The translations under genes and the position numbers were made by a program. The notes below the pieces were generated by a model. The model saw only the letters and a program-made list of their open reading frames with translations. It did not search any database and was not told where the DNA came from. From Phocoenobacter atlanticus (GTDB lineage: Bacteria > Pseudomonadota > Gammaproteobacteria > Enterobacterales > Pasteurellaceae), in NCBI RefSeq assembly GCF_030764225.1, contig NZ_JASAXH010000008.1: a stretch of 64,000 nt of DNA; one strand, 5' to 3'. Of the stretch, positions 53,929 through 63,889 are shown piece by piece; the first letter of the stretch is position 1; the number at the start of each line of letters is the position of its first letter.

Positions 53929-54936
53929 TTATCTAAATATTTTATTATTGATAAAAGTATCTAAAAAACTGCTATGTAACAATGTAATACCTAAAATTAT
54001 AATAGAAACTGCAGCAATAATTTTTAATCCAATTATCACTTTTTTACCTGTTTGTATGGATATATACCACTTACTTAAATAAATGGCTTTATTGCGAGCA
54101 AACAATACAATAAGTGCAAATAAAGTTAAGGTAAGCCCTGTACCAAAAGCCATTGCTAATGCAGAAATAATTCCCCAATAGTACAAATCTAGGGTATAAG
54201 AAAAAAACAGTACTAAAATTGCACCTGAACAAGGACGACTGGCAATGCTTAAAATAATCATTAATTGTGCTTTCCAATCTTTTGCCTTTGCTAATTGATT
54301 TGCATTAGGTAAATGCTGATGACCACAACCACAATTTTCAGTATGTTGATGAGGTTGTGAAGCAATTATTGATAATTTTTGAGTTTTAAGCGGTACGATT
54401 TTTGTTATTTTTTGCAAATTAAATGTAACTGGTTTTTTATCTGTATCGTATTGTTTCTTTAATGTTACCAATGTCGTTTTCAACCAATATAATCCAAATA
54501 AAATCATTACAATAAAACTACCTCGTTCAAAGAGTTTTACAGTATCGTTAAAGTAATGACGAGAGAGCGTGAAAATTACTACAACAATGGATACCAACAT
54601 AATTGCTACAATACCTTGAGCAAAAGATGAAAGTAATGTGAGACGTATTGCTTGAGTAAGTTTTGTTTTTTCAAAAGAAAGATAACTACTTAAAATAAAT
54701 TTACCGTGTCCCGGTCCTAATGAGTGAAAAACACCATATAAAAAACTCATATAAATCAATATCCAACCTGCTTGTGGATTATTTTTTATTTGAAGAAGAG
54801 TATGTGATATTTCTTGATTAAAAACCTTTTGCCATTTTAAAATTTTAAACAATAAATAAGGATATATTTCATAAATTGCAAAAATAATTAAAAATCCAAT
54901 CGCTAGTAACCCAAGTTTGAACATTATTTTTTGCAT
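53929..54936 (-). CDS. Nickel/cobalt transporter, NicO/RcnA-like
   Basis: A 335-residue inner-membrane protein of six or so helices with FHSLGPGHGKFILSSYLS (family signature HxxGPGHGK, near residue 72) and a His-Cys-rich cytoplasmic loop HQHTENCGCGHQH near residue 195. TILSIASRPCSGAILVLFF is a conserved later helix. Homologues import or export Ni2+ or Co2+. It overlaps the DUF1007 gene by 13 bases, a combination found in other Pasteurellaceae, where uptake of nickel is likely. An uptake-like sequence lies within it (54388). Confidence 0.85.
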   Translation of the reverse strand: MQKIMFKLGLLAIGFLIIFAIYEIYPYLLFKILKWQKVFNQEISHTLLQIKNNPQAGWILIYMSFLYGVFHSLGPGHGKFILSSYLSFEKTKLTQAIRLTLLSSFAQGIVAIMLVSIVVVIFTLSRHYFNDTVKLFERGSFIVMILFGLYWLKTTLVTLKKQYDTDKKPVTFNLQKITKIVPLKTQKLSIIASQPHQHTENCGCGHQHLPNANQLAKAKDWKAQLMIILSIASRPCSGAILVLFFSYTLDLYYWGIISALAMAFGTGLTLTLFALIVLFARNKAIYLSKWYISIQTGKKVIIGLKIIAAVSIIILGITLLHSSFLDTFINNKIFR

Positions 54937-55556
54937 ACAATGGCAACCTCTTGAGCAAATTGAGCTCCTAATGATAAGTTTTCATCAGGGTTATCACTTT
55001 TATCTAAATTGGAAGCATATTCTTTAAGATCCGCATTTATTTGAGGTTCTTTTAATTCTAATTTACAAAGGCGATCAACATCACTCAGTAACAAGGCATT
55101 ACTATCTTCATAATTCATTGAAATATAATAACTTGGTTCATAAGTAAACAGTTTAAAGCGTCTGTTTTTAACTTCTTGAGGGTTGGTTAAGTAAAATGTA
55201 ATATGGAAAATAACTTGGTTATTTTTAATTTCAAAATAGGTATTTTTAGGTTTTGTTGTATATTTTATAGGCTGATTGTTTTCATCATACAAGTAACTAA
55301 AATAATGATTAGAAATAGCCGTATTTTGCATATCTTTGGTTATTTCTTTTCTTGTTTCAAGTTTATTTTCACTGACTTTCATTTCATAAATTAACGAGGA
55401 AGACGCCATTTCGTCAAGTGTCCATTCCATTTGAAAGCCAATGAGTTTTCCTTCTTCAATTAACACATTATTTTTCATATCAATCCACGAATGTGGGTGA
55501 GCAGAGCAGATAATAGAAATCAAAGAGAAAGTGAGTAAAATTAAGATTTTTTTCAT
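54924..55556 (-). CDS. DUF1007 periplasmic protein
   Basis: A 210-residue protein with a signal peptide (cleavage after SA, about residue 19). The mature N-terminus HPHSWIDMKNNVLIEEGKL is the DUF1007 signature; the leading His-Pro-His may bind metal once the signal is removed. It is coupled to the NicO transporter and probably delivers or chelates metal for it. Confidence 0.85.
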   Translation of the reverse strand: MKKILILLTFSLISIICSAHPHSWIDMKNNVLIEEGKLIGFQMEWTLDEMASSSLIYEMKVSENKLETRKEITKDMQNTAISNHYFSYLYDENNQPIKYTTKPKNTYFEIKNNQVIFHITFYLTNPQEVKNRRFKLFTYEPSYYISMNYEDSNALLLSDVDRLCKLELKEPQINADLKEYASNLDKSDNPDENLSLGAQFAQEVAIVCKK

Positions 55557-55685
55557 TACATATTCCTATAAATTAAATCCTTATTAATATTATGGCTATT
55601 ATAAAAATAAAAAGGAACTAAGCAACTTATTTTTTATAATCTACTTATTTCTAAGTTGTTTTATTCCTTTAATGAAAAATTTTTA

Positions 55686-57527
55686 TTAGTCAGGTAATAA
55701 GGCTTTATTACGTACTGCTCCTTTATCTGCTGATGTGGCAAAATGTCCATAGACTTTCAATGCAAAAGAAACATCACGCTGACGATTTTTAGGTTTCCAA
55801 CCTTTACGATCTTGTTCTATTCTACGTTGTTGCAATTCTTTATCAGAAACTTTTAACGTAATAGAACGGTTTGGAATATCAATTTCAATAATATCCCCAT
55901 TTTTAACTAATCCAATTATACCACCAGAGGCAGCTTCAGGAGAGCAATGCCCAATAGATAAACCAGAAGTTCCACCTGAAAAGCGTCCATCAGTTAATAA
56001 TGCACAGGCTTTTCCTAATCCCATTGATTTTAAATAACTGGTTGGATACAACATTTCTTGCATACCGGGACCACCTTTTGGTCCTTCATAACGAATAATA
56101 ACGATGTGTCCTGCTTGTACTTTTTTACCTAAAATGGCTTCTACTGCTTCTTCTTGGCTTTCAAAAACAATGGCTTTTCCTGTAAATTTCCAGATAGATT
56201 CATCAACGCCAGCAGTTTTTACAATGCAACCATCTTGAGCAATATTACCGTAAAGGGTCGCTAATCCTCCTTCTTGGCTATAAGCAAATTCTTTAGAGCG
56301 GATACAACCATTTTGACGATCATCATCAACACTGTCCCAACGGCAATCTTGTGAAAATGCCTTAGTAGTACGAATACCAGCAGGACCTGAACGGTAAAAT
56401 TTGTGTAGTGCTTCATCTTTATTAAGAATGATATCGTATTGATTTAATTGTTCTTTTAAGGTTAAATCTAATACTGTTTTTGTTTGATTATGTAATAAAC
56501 CTGCTCTGTCTAATTCACCTAAAATTGCCATTACACCACCCGCTCGATGGACATCTTCCATATGGTATTTTTTTGTATTAGGGGCAACTTTAGAGAGACA
56601 AGGAACAATACGAGAAAGGCGATCAATATCACGCATAGTAAAATCAATTTCAGCTTCTTGCGCTGCGGCTAATAAATGGAGTACGGTATTGCTTGATCCT
56701 CCCATCGCAATATCTAAACACATTGCGTTTTCAAAGGCTTCACGAGTTGCAATAGTGCGAGGTAACATAAAAGTATTATCATTATTATAGTATTGGTTAC
56801 ACATTTCAACAATTTGGCTTCCAGCTTTTAAAAACAGTGATTTACGATCTTTATGAGTCGCTAAACAAGATCCGTTACCAGGTAAACTTAATCCTAATGC
56901 TTCTGTTAAACAGTTCATTGAATTGGCGGTAAACATACCAGAACAAGAGCCACAAGTTGGGCAGGCACTACGCTCAATAATATCGACATCAGAGTCAGAG
57001 ACATTTTCATCGGCACTTTGAATCATCGCATCAACTAAATCTAATTTGATAATTTGATCAGATAATTTGGTTTTCCCTGCCTCCATTGGACCACCTGAAA
57101 CAAAGATAGTCGGAATATTTAATCGCATTGCTGCCATTAACATTCCTGGGGTAATTTTATCGCAGTTTGAAATACAGACCATTGCGTCAGCACAATGGGC
57201 ATTGACCATATATTCCACACTGTCTGCAATTAAATCACGAGAAGGTAGTGAATACAGCATTCCGTTATGCCCCATTGCAATACCATCATCAACAGCAATA
57301 GTATTAAATTCTTTTGCAACCCCACCTGCCTTTTCAATTTCTGTTGCAACTAATTGTCCCATATCTTTTAAATGAACGTGACCGGGTACAAATTGGGTAA
57401 AAGAATTGACTACCGCAATAATGGGTTTTCCGAAATCATTTTCTTTCATTCCTGTTGCTCGCCATAAAGCTCTTGCCCCTGCCATATTGCGACCTTGTGT
57501 ACTGGTTGCTGAACGTAATTTAGGCAT
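55686..57527 (-). CDS. ilvD: Dihydroxy-acid dehydratase
   Basis: ATG at 57527 gives the canonical MPKLRSATSTQGRNMAGARA start and 613 residues; a start at 57590 would add 21 unrelated residues. Fe-S ligands and active-site segments include CISNCDKITPGMLMA and ACPTCGSCSGMFTANSMNCL. It makes 2-keto acids for valine and isoleucine. It is last in the ilvG-ilvM-ilvD block, separated from ilvM by an uptake-sequence hairpin. Confidence 0.97.
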   Translation of the reverse strand: MPKLRSATSTQGRNMAGARALWRATGMKENDFGKPIIAVVNSFTQFVPGHVHLKDMGQLVATEIEKAGGVAKEFNTIAVDDGIAMGHNGMLYSLPSRDLIADSVEYMVNAHCADAMVCISNCDKITPGMLMAAMRLNIPTIFVSGGPMEAGKTKLSDQIIKLDLVDAMIQSADENVSDSDVDIIERSACPTCGSCSGMFTANSMNCLTEALGLSLPGNGSCLATHKDRKSLFLKAGSQIVEMCNQYYNNDNTFMLPRTIATREAFENAMCLDIAMGGSSNTVLHLLAAAQEAEIDFTMRDIDRLSRIVPCLSKVAPNTKKYHMEDVHRAGGVMAILGELDRAGLLHNQTKTVLDLTLKEQLNQYDIILNKDEALHKFYRSGPAGIRTTKAFSQDCRWDSVDDDRQNGCIRSKEFAYSQEGGLATLYGNIAQDGCIVKTAGVDESIWKFTGKAIVFESQEEAVEAILGKKVQAGHIVIIRYEGPKGGPGMQEMLYPTSYLKSMGLGKACALLTDGRFSGGTSGLSIGHCSPEAASGGIIGLVKNGDIIEIDIPNRSITLKVSDKELQQRRIEQDRKGWKPKNRQRDVSFALKVYGHFATSADKGAVRNKALLPD

Positions 57528-57560
57528 TTTTATATTTACTCCACATCTTATAATAAAAGG

Positions 57561-57614
57561 AAGCGGTAGGTTGTAATCAAAAATTTGCAAATTTTTGTAT
57601 TTATCTAACCGCTT
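57561..57614 (-). terminator. Uptake-sequence hairpin between ilvM and ilvD
   Basis: AAGCGGT and ACCGCTT (seven bases, extendable) flank a TTTGCAAATTT sequence just upstream of ilvD. It may cause partial termination, lowering or separating ilvD expression. Confidence 0.55.
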
Positions 57615-57634
57615 AAATCAAATAGTTTTTATGA

Positions 57635-57859
57635 TTAGTTTAATTTTAGTACATCAGGTAATTTAATTAATTGATTTTTTAACAGATCAATGGCTCTTTC
57701 ACTTTGTACAGTTACATCAAAGTTTATCACTTCTGATGTATTTTCAACATTTAAGGTAACAACTTCAAACCCTCGATGACGAATAACTCGTAATAAACGT
57801 TCAAGAGATTCTGGGCGTTTATTGACTTGGATAGTTAATGGATAGTGTTGCATTTTCAC
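57635..57859 (-). CDS. ilvM: Acetolactate synthase 2 small (regulatory) subunit
   Basis: A 74-residue single ACT domain with RPESLERLLRVIRHRGFEV, the length and motif of IlvM. It stabilises and regulates the IlvG catalytic subunit. It begins 14 bases after the ilvG stop. Confidence 0.92.
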   Translation of the reverse strand: MKMQHYPLTIQVNKRPESLERLLRVIRHRGFEVVTLNVENTSEVINFDVTVQSERAIDLLKNQLIKLPDVLKLN

Positions 57860-57873
57860 TCCTTTTTTTATTA

Positions 57874-59541
57874 TTAATTATCAGATTCAATCATTTCTAA
57901 ATTGCACTTATTTGGTGGTACGAGAGGCCATACATTTTCTCCATTAGGAATACAAATATGCAATAAATAGGCTTCTTTACTTTGTAACAAACGATCAATG
58001 GCATCGCTGACTTCACTGGCTTTTTCAATACTTTCACCTTTTATATCAAAAGCACTAGCTAAGGTCACAAAATCAGGATTATCATCTAAAATTGTTTCGC
58101 TATGACGAGCGTCAAAAAATAATGTTTGCCATTGACGAACCATACCTAAGCGTTGATTATCTAATAACACTATTTTGATAGGGGTATTTGCTCGCTTAAT
58201 TGAACCTAATTCTTGCACATTCATCATAAATGAACCATCACCAGAAATTAAAATAACATCATCATTAGGGCGTGCTTTTTTAGCCCCAATAGCTGCGGGT
58301 AAGCCAAATCCCATCGTACCAAGTCCTGCAGAAGTAATGTAATTTTCAGGTGCATAATGCTGCATATGTTGAGCAGACCACATTTGATGTTGTCCTACAT
58401 CTGTTACTACAATGGCATTGTTATTTTTTCTTTGAGATAAGGTATTTAATAAAGCCCAAGGATCGATATCCCTTTCTCCTTGATTATCTTGATATTGGAA
58501 ATCATATTGTGATTTTAAACAAAGTACTTTATCACGCCATTGTTCAATTAAAAGAGGTTGTTTTGTGACAGATAATGTTAATTCATCAACAGCTTGAATT
58601 AAGTCACCTTTTAATTGAACATCAGCTTGACGTAGTTTATTTATTTCTGCTGCATCAATATCAATGTGAATAACTTTAGCTTCTGGAGCAAAGGTATCAA
58701 GTTTACCTGTAACTCGATCATCAAATCTCGCACCGCATACAATTAATAAATCACAATGATGAACCGCATAATTAGCGGCTTTAGTACCGTGCATTCCTAA
58801 CATTCCCATATAAAGAGGATGATCAGGTGGTATGACGCCTAAACCTTTTAAAGTAGCAACAGAGGGAATATTTGCAAATTTTATAAAAGATCGTACCGCT
58901 TCAACCCCTTTTGCCATTCCAACACCTCCACCAACATAGAGTATTGGTTTTTTTGCTTGGTTAATTAACTGTTTTGCATAGGTTAAGTTTTCAACCTGTT
59001 GGTGTTTGGGTTCTTCTTTTTCCAAATAAAAGGCTTTTGCAGAGGTTTCTTCTATTTGAATATCTTTTGGAATATCAATCAAAACAGGACCAGGACGACC
59101 ACTTTGAGCAATTTGAAAAGCCTCTGCTAATACTTGAGGTAATTCTTCGACATTTTGTACAATAAAGCTATGTTTAGTACAAGCAAGAGAAAGTCCTATT
59201 ACATCAACTTCCTGAAAAGCATCTGTTCCCATTAATGATGATTCTACTTGCCCTGTAATAGCGACCATAGGAATAGAATCTAATAAGGCATCAGCTAATC
59301 CAGTAATTAAATTTGTTGCACCCGGTCCTGAGGTAGCAATACAAATGCCTACCTTATTTGATGAACGAGCGTAGCCAATAGCTGCCATCGCTGCACCTTG
59401 TTCATTACGGCAAAGTAGATGTTTTAAACCTGAATCATAAAGAGCATCATATACTGGCATTATTGCTCCACCAGGATAGCCAAATATGGTTGTCACTTGA
59501 TGTGCTTTTAAACATTCTATTATTAAGTTTGCCCCATTCAT
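57874..59541 (-). CDS. ilvG: Acetolactate synthase 2 catalytic subunit
   Basis: A 555-residue ThDP enzyme with VTTIFGYPGGAIMPVYDALY, CRNEQGAAMAAIGYARSSNK (catalytic Glu near residue 47) and the ThDP motif SGDGSFMMNVQELGSIKRAN. The frame is intact, unlike the frameshifted E. coli K-12 gene. It makes acetolactate or acetohydroxybutyrate. The leader/attenuator immediately upstream suggests control by charged Ile, Val and Leu tRNAs. Confidence 0.96.
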   Translation of the reverse strand: MNGANLIIECLKAHQVTTIFGYPGGAIMPVYDALYDSGLKHLLCRNEQGAAMAAIGYARSSNKVGICIATSGPGATNLITGLADALLDSIPMVAITGQVESSLMGTDAFQEVDVIGLSLACTKHSFIVQNVEELPQVLAEAFQIAQSGRPGPVLIDIPKDIQIEETSAKAFYLEKEEPKHQQVENLTYAKQLINQAKKPILYVGGGVGMAKGVEAVRSFIKFANIPSVATLKGLGVIPPDHPLYMGMLGMHGTKAANYAVHHCDLLIVCGARFDDRVTGKLDTFAPEAKVIHIDIDAAEINKLRQADVQLKGDLIQAVDELTLSVTKQPLLIEQWRDKVLCLKSQYDFQYQDNQGERDIDPWALLNTLSQRKNNNAIVVTDVGQHQMWSAQHMQHYAPENYITSAGLGTMGFGLPAAIGAKKARPNDDVILISGDGSFMMNVQELGSIKRANTPIKIVLLDNQRLGMVRQWQTLFFDARHSETILDDNPDFVTLASAFDIKGESIEKASEVSDAIDRLLQSKEAYLLHICIPNGENVWPLVPPNKCNLEMIESDN

Positions 59542-59580
59542 TTTCCCACCTATTTCTGTATTTTAAATTAGTTATAAAAA

Positions 59581-59605
59581 AACCCTCGTTATGTTAACGA
59601 GGGTT
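59581..59605 (-). terminator. ilvG operon attenuator
   Basis: A ten-base stem (AACCCTCGTT with AACGAGGGTT, loop ATGTT) followed by a T run on the minus strand lies between the ilvL leader ORF and ilvG: the transcription attenuator. Confidence 0.88.
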
Positions 59606-59632
59606 TTTGCTAAAATTATATGTCTGTACTAT

Positions 59633-59722
59633 CTATCTTATTTTTTTGCAAAACCACTCGCCCCATTGTGAAATAATCACGATGAGGACGATAATGTTAA
59701 TGAAGCGATAGTTAGTTGACAT
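59633..59722 (-). CDS. ilvL: ilvG operon leader peptide
   Basis: A 29-residue ORF starting MSTNYRF and containing INIIVLIVII, nine consecutive Ile, Val and Leu codons after one Asn, then ending near a terminator. This is the leader peptide of branched-chain amino acid attenuation. It is separated from ilvA by about 100 bases, so it controls ilvGM(D) and not ilvC or ilvA. Confidence 0.9.
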   Translation of the reverse strand: MSTNYRFINIIVLIVIISQWGEWFCKKIR

Positions 59723-59823
59723 ATTAAATTCCAATTATTTTTTATTAAAAAAAGTTGTGTTCTTTATTTAGACACCTTATAAATAACATATTTTTTGTAT
59801 AAATCAAACCCTTTTTTATATTT

Positions 59824-61350
59824 TTATCTTAAAAAATAGTGATAAGCTAAACTATTATTCACATTTTTATAGCGATACCCCAGCACATCCAAGTGTTTTT
59901 TAAATAGAACTTTATCATTTTCATCTAGTACAAAAGCAACTAATATATCACCATAATCTACACCGTGTGAACGATAGTGAAATAAAGAAATATCCCAATA
60001 TGCACCAAGGGTTTGTAAAAAGCGTAACAATGACCCTTTTTGTTCGGGAAATTCGAAAGAATATAACGTTTCTGATTTTAAATTGGGACTGTGTCCCCCA
60101 ATCATATAACGAATATGTGTTTTAGCGGTATCATCTTCAGATAAATTTGCAACATCATACCCGCCTTTACGTAGGTTTTTTATGATTGTATTCGTTTCTG
60201 TTTCATTTTTTACTCTAATTCCAACAAAAATACAGGCATTATTATCATCGTCGTGACGATAATTAAACTCTGTTACTCGGTGATCACCCAATAAGTGACA
60301 AAAACGTAAAAAACTGCCTTTTTTCTCTGGAATAGTAACTGCTAATAAAGCTTCTTGTTTTTCACCAAGTTCACAGCGTTCAGAGACATAACGTAAAGTA
60401 TGAAAATTTAAGTTTGCACCAGAAAGAATACAAGTAAGAGTTTCATCTTGAATGTTATTTTGAGTAACATATTTTTTTAATCCTGCTAATGAAACAGCAC
60501 CTGAAGGTTCTGGCACAGCACGAACATTTTCAAAAATATCTTTCATTGCAGTACAGATTTCATCAGAGCTGACTAAGATAACATCATCTAGATGTTTTTG
60601 GCAAAGGCGAAAGGTTTCATCTCCAATACGTTTTACTGCAACACCATCAGCAAATAAGCCAATATTTTCTAAATCTATAGGTTTACCTGCCTTTAGTGCA
60701 CTATAAAGACTAGCAGAATCTTGTGATTCCACGCCAATTACTTTTACTTCTGGTAACATTTTCTTTATAAAAACAGCAATCCCCGCAGCAATCCCGCCTC
60801 CACCAACGGGAACAAAAATACGATCAATATCGGCATTTTGTTGTAATAGTTCTAATCCAATAGTTCCCTGTCCTGCAATAACTTTTTGATGATCAAAAGG
60901 AGGGATAAAAGTCATATTCATTTCTTTAGAAAGTTGAATGGCTTTTGCTTTTGCTTCGTCAAAGTTAGCCCCGTGTAGCAGAACTTCACCACCAAAGCCT
61001 TTTACAGCATCAATTTTAATGGCTGGTGTGCTTTCTGGCATAACAATAATAGATCGAATATTTTGATATTTCGCAGAAAAAGCAACACCTTGAGCGTGAT
61101 TACCTGCTGAAGCGGCAACCACACCTGCTTTTTTTTGTGCATCAGATAATGAAGAAATCATTGCGTGAGCACCTCGTAACTTAAAACTGTGCACGGCTTG
61201 ACGATCTTCTCGTTTGATAAAAATACGATTATTCAAGCGTTCAGATATTTTTTCCATTTTTTGTAAAGGGGTAACCTGAACTAAATCATAAATATTAGAA
61301 CGCAATACTGCTCTTACATAATCGGTACTTGAAAATAAGGGTGATGTCAT
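59824..61350 (-). CDS. ilvA: Threonine dehydratase, biosynthetic
   Basis: A 508-residue PLP enzyme with SFKLRGAHAMISSL (Schiff-base Lys near residue 52), VAASAGNHAQGVA and VGGGGIAAGIA (phosphate cup). Two C-terminal ACT-like regulatory domains (about residues 325-508) identify the isoleucine-inhibited biosynthetic form. It makes 2-ketobutyrate for isoleucine. It follows ilvC on the same strand. Confidence 0.96.
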   Translation of the reverse strand: MTSPLFSSTDYVRAVLRSNIYDLVQVTPLQKMEKISERLNNRIFIKREDRQAVHSFKLRGAHAMISSLSDAQKKAGVVAASAGNHAQGVAFSAKYQNIRSIIVMPESTPAIKIDAVKGFGGEVLLHGANFDEAKAKAIQLSKEMNMTFIPPFDHQKVIAGQGTIGLELLQQNADIDRIFVPVGGGGIAAGIAVFIKKMLPEVKVIGVESQDSASLYSALKAGKPIDLENIGLFADGVAVKRIGDETFRLCQKHLDDVILVSSDEICTAMKDIFENVRAVPEPSGAVSLAGLKKYVTQNNIQDETLTCILSGANLNFHTLRYVSERCELGEKQEALLAVTIPEKKGSFLRFCHLLGDHRVTEFNYRHDDDNNACIFVGIRVKNETETNTIIKNLRKGGYDVANLSEDDTAKTHIRYMIGGHSPNLKSETLYSFEFPEQKGSLLRFLQTLGAYWDISLFHYRSHGVDYGDILVAFVLDENDKVLFKKHLDVLGYRYKNVNNSLAYHYFLR

Positions 61351-61384
61351 TTTATCTCCAATATATTATAATTTGTTATATTGT

Positions 61385-62866
61385 TTAGTTATTGGATGCA
61401 ATACGTTGCATATCAGTCATATAACTACGTAATTCTTTACCAATAAATTCAATTGGATGTTGGCGAATAGCATCATTTACTGCATTCAATGTTATATTAT
61501 CAATTTCTATTTCTGGTGTAGCTTCACCTAAGTCACCTTTTACTAAAGTTGGTATAATATATTGTTCAAATAGAGGAACTGCAGCATTAGCAAATAAATA
61601 GTTACCATATTCAGCCGTATCAGAAATAACAACATTCATCTCATACAAACGTTTACGAGCAACCGTATTCGCAATTAATGGTAATTCGTGTAACGATTCA
61701 TAATAAGCAGACTCTTCATAAATACCTGTTGCAACCATAGTATCAAAAGCTAATTCAACACCCGCTTTAATCATTGCTACCATAAGAATGCCATTATCAA
61801 AGTATTCTTGTTCAGTAATCTGAATGTTACTGCCATCAGGTGCATTTTCAAAGGCTGTTTTTCCTGTTTCTTCACGCCACTTTAATAAATTAGCATCATT
61901 ATTTTGCCAATCTTGCATCATTGCTGCTGAAAATTCACCACTAATAATATCATCCATATGTTTTTCAAACAGAGGTGCAAAATGTTGCTTAATATGTTGT
62001 GATAAGGTGAAAGCACGTAATTTTGCTGAGTTAGAAAGGCGATCCATCATTAAAGTAATACCGCCTTGTTTTAAGGCTTCAGTAATGACTTCCCAACCAT
62101 ATTGAATTAATTTACCCGCATAGGCAGGATTTTTACCTTCAGCAACTAATTTGTTATAACAAACAATAGAACCTGCTTGTAACATTCCACAAAGAATAGT
62201 TTGTTCACCCATTAAGTCTGATTTTACTTCAGCTACAAATGAAGATTCTAATACGCCTGCCTTATGACCACCAGTTGCTACTGCCCAAGCTTTGGCAATT
62301 TCAAATCCTTCTTCTTTAGGGTCATTTTCTGGATGAACCGCAATTAATGTCGGCACACCAAAACCTCTTTTATATTCCTCACGAACTTCTGTCCCTGGAC
62401 ATTTTGGTGCGACCATCACAACAGTAATATCATCACGAATTTTTTCACCCACTTCTACAATATTCATACCGTGTGAATAACCAAGAGAAGCACCTTGTTT
62501 CATTAGTGGCATAATATCTGCAATTACACTGGAGTGCTGTTTATCAGGTGTTAAGTTAATGACTAAATCAGCTGTAGGAATCAATTGCTCATAAGTACCA
62601 ACCTGAAATTTATGTTCAGTTGCTCGTTGAAAAGATAAACGTTTTTCATCAATAGCGGCTTGGCGTAAGGCATAACTAATATCTAAACCAGAATCACGCA
62701 TATTTAACCCTTGGTTTAAACCTTGAGCTCCACAGCCAATAATGACAATTTTTTTACCCTTTAAAACATTTACACCATTTGCAAACTCATCACGCTCCAT
62801 AAAACGACAGTGACCTAATTGATCTAACTGTTGACGTAAATTTAATGTATTAAAATAGTTACTCAT
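61385..62866 (-). CDS. ilvC: Ketol-acid reductoisomerase, class II (long)
   Basis: A 493-residue enzyme with the NADP-binding VIIGCGAQGLNQGLNMRDSG (near residue 41) and the conserved MVAPKCPGTEVREEY. Length marks the class II form with a duplicated C-terminal domain, as in enterobacteria. It catalyses the second common step of valine and isoleucine synthesis. It is first in the ilvC-ilvA pair, with its promoter toward murI. Confidence 0.97.
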   Translation of the reverse strand: MSNYFNTLNLRQQLDQLGHCRFMERDEFANGVNVLKGKKIVIIGCGAQGLNQGLNMRDSGLDISYALRQAAIDEKRLSFQRATEHKFQVGTYEQLIPTADLVINLTPDKQHSSVIADIMPLMKQGASLGYSHGMNIVEVGEKIRDDITVVMVAPKCPGTEVREEYKRGFGVPTLIAVHPENDPKEEGFEIAKAWAVATGGHKAGVLESSFVAEVKSDLMGEQTILCGMLQAGSIVCYNKLVAEGKNPAYAGKLIQYGWEVITEALKQGGITLMMDRLSNSAKLRAFTLSQHIKQHFAPLFEKHMDDIISGEFSAAMMQDWQNNDANLLKWREETGKTAFENAPDGSNIQITEQEYFDNGILMVAMIKAGVELAFDTMVATGIYEESAYYESLHELPLIANTVARKRLYEMNVVISDTAEYGNYLFANAAVPLFEQYIIPTLVKGDLGEATPEIEIDNITLNAVNDAIRQHPIEFIGKELRSYMTDMQRIASNN

Positions 62867-63028
62867 ATCATTCTCCTGTTTGTTTTATTGTTGTAAGTGT
62901 TGTGTTATAAAAACTTTAAATTTAATTAAAGCATATTATTTTATTGAATGAAAGCTATACACTCAATTTGAATGCAATAAAATAAAAGAGTAGTATTACG
63001 TGCAACAACCTCTTTTTATAAAAATAAT

Positions 63029-63814
63029 ATGAAACCAACAATTTTAATTTATGATTCAGGAATGGGAGGATTGACCATTTATGATGAAATTCAAAAAAAA
63101 CTACCGAATGCTCACTATATATATTGTTTTGATAATGCTTACTTTCCTTATTCTGAAAAAACAGAAATAGAATTAATACAAAGAGCAGAAAAAATAGTGC
63201 AAAAAGTGATAGATAAGTTACCGCTTGATTTGATAGTCGTGGCTTGTAATACAGCGAGTACAGTGGTGTTACCAATATTAAGAGAAAAATTTGATATAGA
63301 TGTAGTAGGGACTGTACCAGCGATAAAACCAGCAGCACAGATTTCACAAACAAAAGTAATAGGCTTGCTTGCTACGAAGGGGACAATTAATCGATCTTAT
63401 GTTCAAGATCTTATTGATAAGTATGCAAAAGGATGTGTGATAGAAAAAATTGGTTCAACAGATCTTGTAGAATTAGCTGAAGAAAAAATGAAAACAAATA
63501 ATGTTGATATAAATGAATTACAAAAAATCATAATGCCTTGGCAGGGAAATTTAGAATTAGATACGGTTATATTGGGTTGTACGCATTTTCCTGTGGTAAA
63601 AAAAGAGTTGCAACAACTTCTTCCAAATGTAAAAAACTTTGTCGATTCAGGAAAAGCTATTGCAAACAGAGTAGAATTTTTATTAAAAAGTAAAAAAATA
63701 GAGAATAAAAAGGCTTTTGATAATATATCTTATTGTACTCAAGTCACAAAAAGTAAAAAAAATCACGAAATGATAATGATAAAAAAAGGATTTAAGCGGT
63801 TAGATCTTTTATAA
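63029..63814 (+). CDS. murI: Glutamate racemase
   Basis: A 261-residue racemase with IYDSGMGGLTIYDEI (Asp-Ser near residue 8), VVACNTASTVVLP (catalytic Cys near residue 73) and LGCTHFPVV (second Cys near residue 183). It supplies D-glutamate for peptidoglycan. Divergent from ilvC, it lies immediately upstream of an rRNA operon promoter, as in other Pasteurellaceae. Confidence 0.95.
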   Translation: MKPTILIYDSGMGGLTIYDEIQKKLPNAHYIYCFDNAYFPYSEKTEIELIQRAEKIVQKVIDKLPLDLIVVACNTASTVVLPILREKFDIDVVGTVPAIKPAAQISQTKVIGLLATKGTINRSYVQDLIDKYAKGCVIEKIGSTDLVELAEEKMKTNNVDINELQKIIMPWQGNLELDTVILGCTHFPVVKKELQQLLPNVKNFVDSGKAIANRVEFLLKSKKIENKKAFDNISYCTQVTKSKKNHEMIMIKKGFKRLDLL

Positions 63815-63889
63815 AATTTACAAAAAACATTCAAATTGAATTAAAAATAATCGATTAAAAGGTTTTTTAAAATTTTTTCCAAAAAGTAC

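Noticed and set aside
62955..63353. A 132-residue hydrophobic minus-strand frame
   Set aside because: It lies antisense to murI, whose active-site motifs are clear; its hydrophobicity comes from complementing an A-rich gene.
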